Below, one piece after another: positions 29,311-33,939 of a stretch of 33,939 nt of DNA. This DNA is from Paulinella micropora (lineage: Eukaryota > Cercozoa > Imbricatea > Euglyphida). A model generated the notes under the pieces. The model was not told the origin of the DNA and did no database searches. It saw only the letters and a program-made list of their open reading frames with translations. The DNA is taken from positions 472,868-506,806 of the forward strand of contig BJOX01000254.1 in NCBI GenBank assembly GCA_009731375.1, given 5' to 3'. The first letter of the stretch is position 1; each line of letters starts with the position of its first letter. Position numbers and translations under genes: made by a program.

Positions 29311-29857
29311 TGCTGGTTATGCTTCGGTGGTGCCGCTTCTGGTGCGGATGCTGCCGCGTTGCTCTGGTCGGCATGTTGGAAGCACCACCATTCGGGCTGC
29401 CATCCATCAACCCAGTAAGACCAGCCAAGCCTTTTTGATCTCTTGCATGGCTCGCCTGCTTTGGTCAGACCTGAGCACTTGGTTGGCTTGACACGTCTCG
29501 CCCCCTTGTTTGCGCCGCGATGCATTTTGGTGTGTTTTATCACCCCCTGTAACAGGTAGACAAAATTCAACAGCGTTTGTAAAACGGAAAACAAGGAAAA
29601 CCAAACAGTGTGTAAAATCCCACCTTTCCTTTGCCTTCATCTGGTCGCGGAAGTGGCACTGGTCTTGGTGACGGTCGTGGTGCTCTCACCCTTGGCTCTG
29701 CTGATGATGCCGCTGCTGGGGGTGCTCGTACTCCTCGAAGTTCTCGTTGTTGTGCTTGAAGTGCAAGATCGCCATGTTCCGCTGATGCCGCTGCTTGGGG
29801 TGCTCGTAGTCGTCGAAGGTCTCGTTGTTCTGCTTGAAGCGCGAGATCGCCATGCAA
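29262..29857 (-). CDS. Two-exon gene with C-x9-C...C-x2-H motif
   Basis: On the minus strand, exon 1 (about 29857-29624) ends at GGAAAG|GTGGGA. The intron 29547-29623 (77 nt) ends in CCTGTTACAG. Exon 2 runs 29546-29262. Phase 0 joins EGKGK to GVIKHTKMH. Exon 1 has two 26-residue repeats (HGDLALQAEQRDLRRLRAPQ-like) from a 78-bp DNA duplication; all three frames are open there, so only the splice phase picks this one. Exon 2 has a basic start and then CSGLTKAGEPC (C-x9-C, first Cys at 29477) and, about 24 residues on, CFQH (C-x2-H), followed by a Gln/His-rich tail. The Cys/His pattern suggests zinc binding. It resembles the pattern in the Gag of element 1. No function assigned. Confidence 0.5.
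29698..29853 (-). repeat. 78-bp tandem duplication within exon 1
   Basis: The unit begins at 29853 and at 29775 on the minus strand (ATGGCGATCTCGCG and ATGGCGATCTTGCA). It preserves frame and gives 26-residue protein repeats. Confidence 0.85.
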
Positions 29858-29863
29858 GCAGCA

Positions 29864-30441
29864 GCCGCCGCAGATGCACCCGCATCTTGCCCGCTCCTGG
29901 GACCTTCATGAGCAAAGGCTTTCAATTACCTAATCATAGCATACATACAAAACTGGTTACTTTGCCTAAGCAGTGGTGATTTCGTTTGTGGCGGTTATGG
30001 CGGTATTCATCCTAGGCCTAAGGCATAAAAGCACAACATTTTTACCATACCCAAAACAATTCATTCCACCTTTCAGGAAAACACAACATTTTGCTCATTA
30101 TGCTCGACCACTCCAAGTGGGTGGATTTACAGAACTCCCCCTCAGTTAAACTTTGGGCACCCTCAAGTGGGGTGCCCGGGATGCAAGACCCCTCCACAAT
30201 CTGTTTTTTAAAATCAGAAATACAATTCCTTCAAGGTATCAGTCGTTTTGGAGCTATTTCGGACTATTGCCCACAATGCTGCTGGCTCATGCTGGTGATG
30301 CAGGAAACGCTCGTGCTACTGGTGATTGTTTCCTCGTCTTCTGGTACTCATGCATATGGTGGTGGTGCTGGTGGGCACTTCTTTGTCATGGCTGGTACTG
30401 CTGGTGGTGCTGCTGATGGTGCTGCTGGTGGTGCTGCTGGT
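29864..30441. repeat. Duplicated upstream module, copy 2
   Basis: Partner of 28508-29310, lacking the 234-base insert. On the minus strand it lies directly upstream of the C-x9-C gene, just as copy 1 lies directly upstream of the MYND gene. Confidence 0.9.
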
Positions 30442-32740
30442 GATGCTTATTTGCCGCGACGCAATGCGCAAGCTGGCGTTGATTATGAACCCTGCATGGC
30501 ATATATATACATACCTAGTACATGAGAAATCAGAGATGATCAAACAAATTGTTACCTAAGTGGTGGTGGTTCTGGTACTGGTGGAGGTGCTGGTGGTGGT
30601 GCACGTGTTGGTACTGCTGCAGCTGGTGGTGGTGCTGCTGGTGGTGGTGGCGCTTCTGCTCGTGGTGGTGCTGCTGCTGTGATAGTGGTGCTGCTGTGGT
30701 GGTGGCGCTGCTGGCGGTGGTTGCCGAGGTACCGTCCAAGGATTGCATTCGAGGAAAAGTGTCTCCAGAGTGTTTAGTGTTCCATTGGACAATTTAATAT
30801 GTACGCCGTCATGCTTGCATCGTTGGGAACTCGAAATACGAGCATCTATGGTCCCAGGTCTGCAATTGATGCTAACTGTCTCCAGAGTTCCTAGATTGAC
30901 CAACTTGATACGTACGCCATCGACCAATATGAGATTGAGCTTCTGAGTGCGTTCCAAACCTCCAGCTGCATTTCGAAGCGGTTCGCCGAATGCCAACACG
31001 CAAGCAACCGAACTGCTTGCTTCTATGATTCTTTCACGCCAGTGCCGAACTTTTCTGCGAGCGAAACCGTTCCCCGATCTTTCCCAATTAAAGCTGAAGG
31101 CTAGTAAGTCGGTGTTCTCCACCTGCCATTTGAAATTCTTGATCGATGCATTCCAGTCAATAAAGTGCACGTAAACGGTGCGTAAACGCCTGTTGCTGTT
31201 TGTGGTTCTAGATCTGGTGGTCCTGATTTTGCTTCCGACCTTGCTGGCGTTTCTGGAGCTGCTGGCGCTGTTGTTAAGGTTGCTGATGCTGGTGTTGATG
31301 CTGATGTTGTTGCTGGTGATGGTGCCGGTGGTGTTGCTGGTGCCGTGCCTGCTAACTCCGTGTGGGCATCCAATCTGCCCCTTTATCAACAGTTCATATA
31401 TTGAATGCTCTAGCTGAACATCAGTGCGGCTCAGTAAGTTCCAGTGTTTGGGTATGAACTTCGAGTCAGAAACATAATCACATAAACTACTGTCCATTGC
31501 AGGAAGACATGGCAACAAAAATTGGGGTTCGATCAGCCACTAGGGACGTGGCAGACTCCGATCGAATCCGAATCGCAAATGGAACTGCTTGCATAATTTA
31601 TTACAGTTAGCCTAAGCCAGGGTCGTTCTCTTTCATGCCACATAGACTCTTGTTGACCTACGTTATGATCCCAACCGTAGTTCCTCAAGAGATATAAAGC
31701 AAGCGGCCTTTTGTGTGGGTCAACATCCCGATCCACAACACCAAGTAATTGATGCACATCCAGATCTGCGTGCTCTAGCGTTTTTCCATAGAGCGACAGC
31801 ACCACAAATCTAACGCCCAGGGTGGTTTGTTCCCACTGCCACTTGTATGCATATTTTCCAAGAAGTAGTGTTGGAGGTGGTGTCGCAAATTCATCACAGA
31901 CTGTCTGGTAGTTGACGTTTAGTGGCCCGCGCCAAAAATATGTGTTCCAGCACCGCACAAGTTCCGGCCATGCGACCTGATGCATTTTACATCAAAAATC
32001 CAAATTAAATGTTGCAAACAGTAGCAACTGCACCAGCACCGGAAGCAATTATTCTCTGCTAACAGCTGCAGCACCAACAGCACGACCAGCAAAATCACCG
32101 GCAACGTTAACATCACCAGCAATATCGCCAGCAACGTCACAACCAGCAATACCAACTCCACCAGCAACACCACCAGCAACAAGTTAACCAGCAACTTGAC
32201 CTCATGCCCTTTACATACAGATCTGCTCTTGCAATTCCACAAAACCTTGAGCAATTTGCTGATGCCTTGGCCGTGGGGACATATCATCAAATCGCTCGCT
32301 GTTTTGGCTTCCTCCCACAGCCGTTTTCTTGCTTCGTGACCACGCCTTTCTCCAGGACGACGGCCGTCGGCCGGTCGCGCCGCTTCCTGCTTGCCACCGT
32401 CGCACAAGGTGACCGTCGGGGTCTCGCCCGTTTGTGCAATCAACAGGTGCAGAAATAGTACCCAGCTTTGGTATATTAAACGCTCGCACTCTTGAAATTT
32501 TTCTGTGGAAAAAGTATCTCGACAACGCTTGCAGCGCTAGGTGCTCCTCGGGACCAAGAAAGACCAGATTTTTTCCAAAAGATCTTCGGGAAACTCTTTG
32601 TGAGAAAGTTCAATTAATTGTTCTTGGTGAGTACGCTTTTGTCTTTTTGTTGATGCCTGGCTTAACGCCGCTTTCGCCGATGCCGCTGGTGCAGCTGGTG
32701 CCGCTTCCGCTGGTGACTCTTCATCCTCGGAAGCATGCAT
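30316..32740 (-). CDS. Multi-exon gene, F-box-like N-terminus (gene model)
   Basis: Proposed minus-strand exons: 32740-32201, 31976-31605, 31458-30733, 30555-30316. The introns 32200-31977, 31604-31459 and 30732-30556 all begin GT, end AG and are in phase 0. The start is ATG 32740. The N-terminus is Ala/Glu-rich, then KRQKR, then EFPEDLLEKIWSFLVP, which looks like an F-box beginning (LP-ELL-I-S-LP). A TAG follows at 32537-32539, after which the same frame continues with CKRC and a long open segment. Exon 2 is a well-ordered Trp/Tyr-rich sequence. Exon 3 includes a Ser/Asn/Thr-rich part and two similar segments (DGVRIKL..LETVSINC and DGVHIKL..LETLFLEC). About 620 residues in total. If the F-box is real it would recruit a ubiquitin ligase. 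The remaining domains are unrecognised. Confidence 0.5.
30556..30732 (-). other. Candidate intron filled with CACCAGCAG-like repeats
   Basis: It starts ACG|GTACCTCGG and ends CACCACTTAG on the minus strand. Nearly all of it is imperfect CAC/CAG triplets. Confidence 0.5.
31185..31355. repeat. CTGGTGTTG-type repeat cluster
   Basis: Imperfect CTG/GTT triplets on the plus strand. On the minus strand it reads as Ser/Asn/Thr within exon 3 of the multi-exon model, but it could be a further intron ending at AACAG near 31185. Confidence 0.8.
31977..32200 (-). other. Candidate intron filled with GTTGCTGGT-like repeats
   Basis: Minus-strand donor GGGCATGAG|GTCAAG and acceptor ATGCATCAG|GTCGCATGG, phase 0 on both sides. 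The repeats here are CTG-type in the sense strand, opposite to the intron at 30556-30732. Confidence 0.6.
32537..32554 (-). other. In-frame TAG, or 18-nt GT...AG segment
   Basis: The minus strand reads GTCCCGAGGAGCACCTAG. It is 18 nt, begins GT, ends AG and contains the only stop between the F-box-like start and the rest of the gene; removing it keeps the frame. It could be a nonsense mutation, a sequencing error or an ultrashort intron. Confidence 0.3.
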
Positions 32741-33261
32741 AATGCGGGTTGTGGCGCTGCTGTTTTCTCCAGGCACCTGCACCTGCACAGATTGCAAGAC
32801 AAATCAACTAATTTTTGGTCGTACGGGCAAAGAGGTCAACCATCACGTTTCAAGAAAACAGACAAATGTCAAAATACACTGCAGCGTTAGCTATAAGCTA
32901 TTCTAAAAGTAGTAGCTGTAGGATAGTATAAAAGTAGCATGCCCGGAAATCAAAAACTGATTCCTTTTCCAAAATGCTGCAGGGAAATGGCCCCTTCCCC
33001 GCCATTCCCGGTGACACCCAGCCAAACAAATCCTTGGTGCCCCCCATAAACTGCAGTTTGGAAAGAACAATTTGCGTATGCGCACATAGGGGCGTATTGC
33101 CGAGCTGCAATTTACTTTATTCGTCACAATAAAGTTCTTTAAGAGGTGGTGGTGCTACTGCTGTTGGTAGTGCTGCTGCTGATGGTGGCCCTGCTGCGAG
33201 ATTCTGATTTGTTTTTCATGTCCCCTCTGGGTAGGCCCTGGCGTTGTTCAGCAATAACTCA
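32741..33261. other. Intergenic; no gene called
   Basis: About 520 bases between two minus-strand gene models. Presumed promoter of the multi-exon gene and 3' end of the next one. A short CTG-type repeat lies at about 33145-33190. Nothing else is supported. Confidence 0.5.
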
Positions 33262-33620
33262 CTATAATTGCACATATTGATTGTTTATGAGCTTCAGCGA
33301 CACCAAAAACGGCTCCAATTCCGGTCGTGGTCGCAACAAATCACCGATGTATACTACCCGGGCCCGTAAGGCTTGTTCGCATTTTTCCAACTCTCGCTCG
33401 CGGACTTGAGCCGGTAAGACTTGGGAACAGTAGGATCGCACTACTGGTGTCCATGCATGAAAAACAGCGACATAAAAATCAAGCCACTTCTTGGTAGTCA
33501 TCGCGTCCGAAAATGCAGGCAACACATCGCGATCGGGACTCATGACACTGCCTCGCGTCGTTTGCACCGTGAGTAGATAAACAACAAAGGAATCGGCCAA
33601 GGTGGGGGGGTCACTTTTTC
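33262..33620 (-). CDS. Terminal exon of an unrecognised gene
   Basis: On the minus strand an acceptor ACAAATTTAG (33622-33621) precedes an open frame from 33620 to the stop at 33262, about 118 residues. It is well mixed in composition, with SDPPTLADSFVVYLLTV, KKWLDFYVAVFHAW and a Glu/Arg/Leu-rich helix (QVRERELEKCEQALRAR). The intron would be 33621-33685 (65 nt, donor CAATTAG|GTAAATG). The exon upstream of it is not clear, since the matching frame hits a stop within a few codons. I recognise no domain. The gene continues beyond or is broken toward the right edge. Confidence 0.4.
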
Positions 33621-33685
33621 CTAAATTTGTAATGACAAAAACATATATTTTCACAACATTCAGGAAATCGATAGAAATCATTTAC

Positions 33686-33939
33686 CTAATTGAGCAATGT
33701 ATTAAAATGATATTGAAACATGTTTTTATTGATCGGAAGTCAGTTGGACTTCACCTCCGGAGGTGTGTCGGAACCGGTCCAAAACCATGTATTTTACATA
33801 TTTTTCTATCATTTCGTACTGCCGGAACGGATTGCATTGATCTAAATGATTGGTCCTTGCTTTTACAATGCTTACTAATCGTTTTGCGCTTGTTTTCTAT
33901 TTAATTTATCATTTCCCTTTCAACAGACTTGAGAAAAAC
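33686..33939. other. AT-rich right edge with 14-bp palindrome
   Basis: No gene called. CACCTCCGGAGGTG at 33752-33765 is a perfect 14-bp palindrome in otherwise AT-rich DNA. Confidence 0.4.

Noticed and set aside
31510-31560. GGGGTTCGATC as a tRNA T-arm
   Set aside because: No cloverleaf can be built around it by eye.
33752-33765. 14-bp palindrome CACCTCCGGAGGTG as a regulatory operator
   Set aside because: A single palindrome of this length is not enough evidence in 34 kb; noted only as a feature of the edge.

Overview
This window looks like a piece of a eukaryotic nuclear scaffold, probably from a repeat-rich protist or alga; the species cannot be named from the sequence alone. The evidence is a 106-base run of N, long microsatellites, Ty1/copia LTR retrotransposons, GT-AG introns, a MYND-type zinc finger, and the absence of any bacterial operon layout, rRNA gene or tRNA gene that I can recognise.

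Four regions follow each other. (1) 1-10082 is dominated by simple repeats: (CT)n, (CA)n, (TTC)n, (GTC)n, (TCTA)n and (TATG)n. Between them lie GC3-rich islands with plausible splice sites. They may belong to one or more plus-strand genes, but two readings compete: a serine-rich disordered protein, or a hydrophobic multi-exon protein. (2) 10083-17897 is a complete copia-type element on the plus strand. It has 341-bp LTRs that differ at only 5 positions, a 5-bp target-site duplication CTCTG and a polypurine tract. Its gag is frameshifted, its integrase has an in-frame TAG, and its reverse-transcriptase core is deleted. It sits inside the 5' part of another gag-bearing element. (3) 17898-25106 holds three further retroelement pieces. 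A plus-strand gag fragment is followed by two related gag pieces that form 363-bp inverted arms. Then comes a second copia element on the minus strand, with protease, integrase, reverse transcriptase and RNase H remains, a few frame breaks, and almost no LTR left. (4) 25107-33939 is AT-richer and contains dispersed direct and inverted repeats, clusters of CACCAGCAG-like repeats, and at least four minus-strand gene models. These are a MYND-finger gene, a gene with a C-x9-C...C-x2-H motif, a long multi-exon gene with an F-box-like start, and a partial gene at the right edge.

The most interesting points are these. A defective element carries nearly identical LTRs, which implies mobilisation in trans. 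Its LTR ends are CG...CG instead of TG...CA. A 363-bp inverted gag repeat could make double-stranded RNA. A cysteine/histidine motif is shared between the Gag-like region of the element and a host gene. The same upstream module is duplicated in front of two unlike genes. Introns are filled with CACCAGCAG-like repeats in either orientation.
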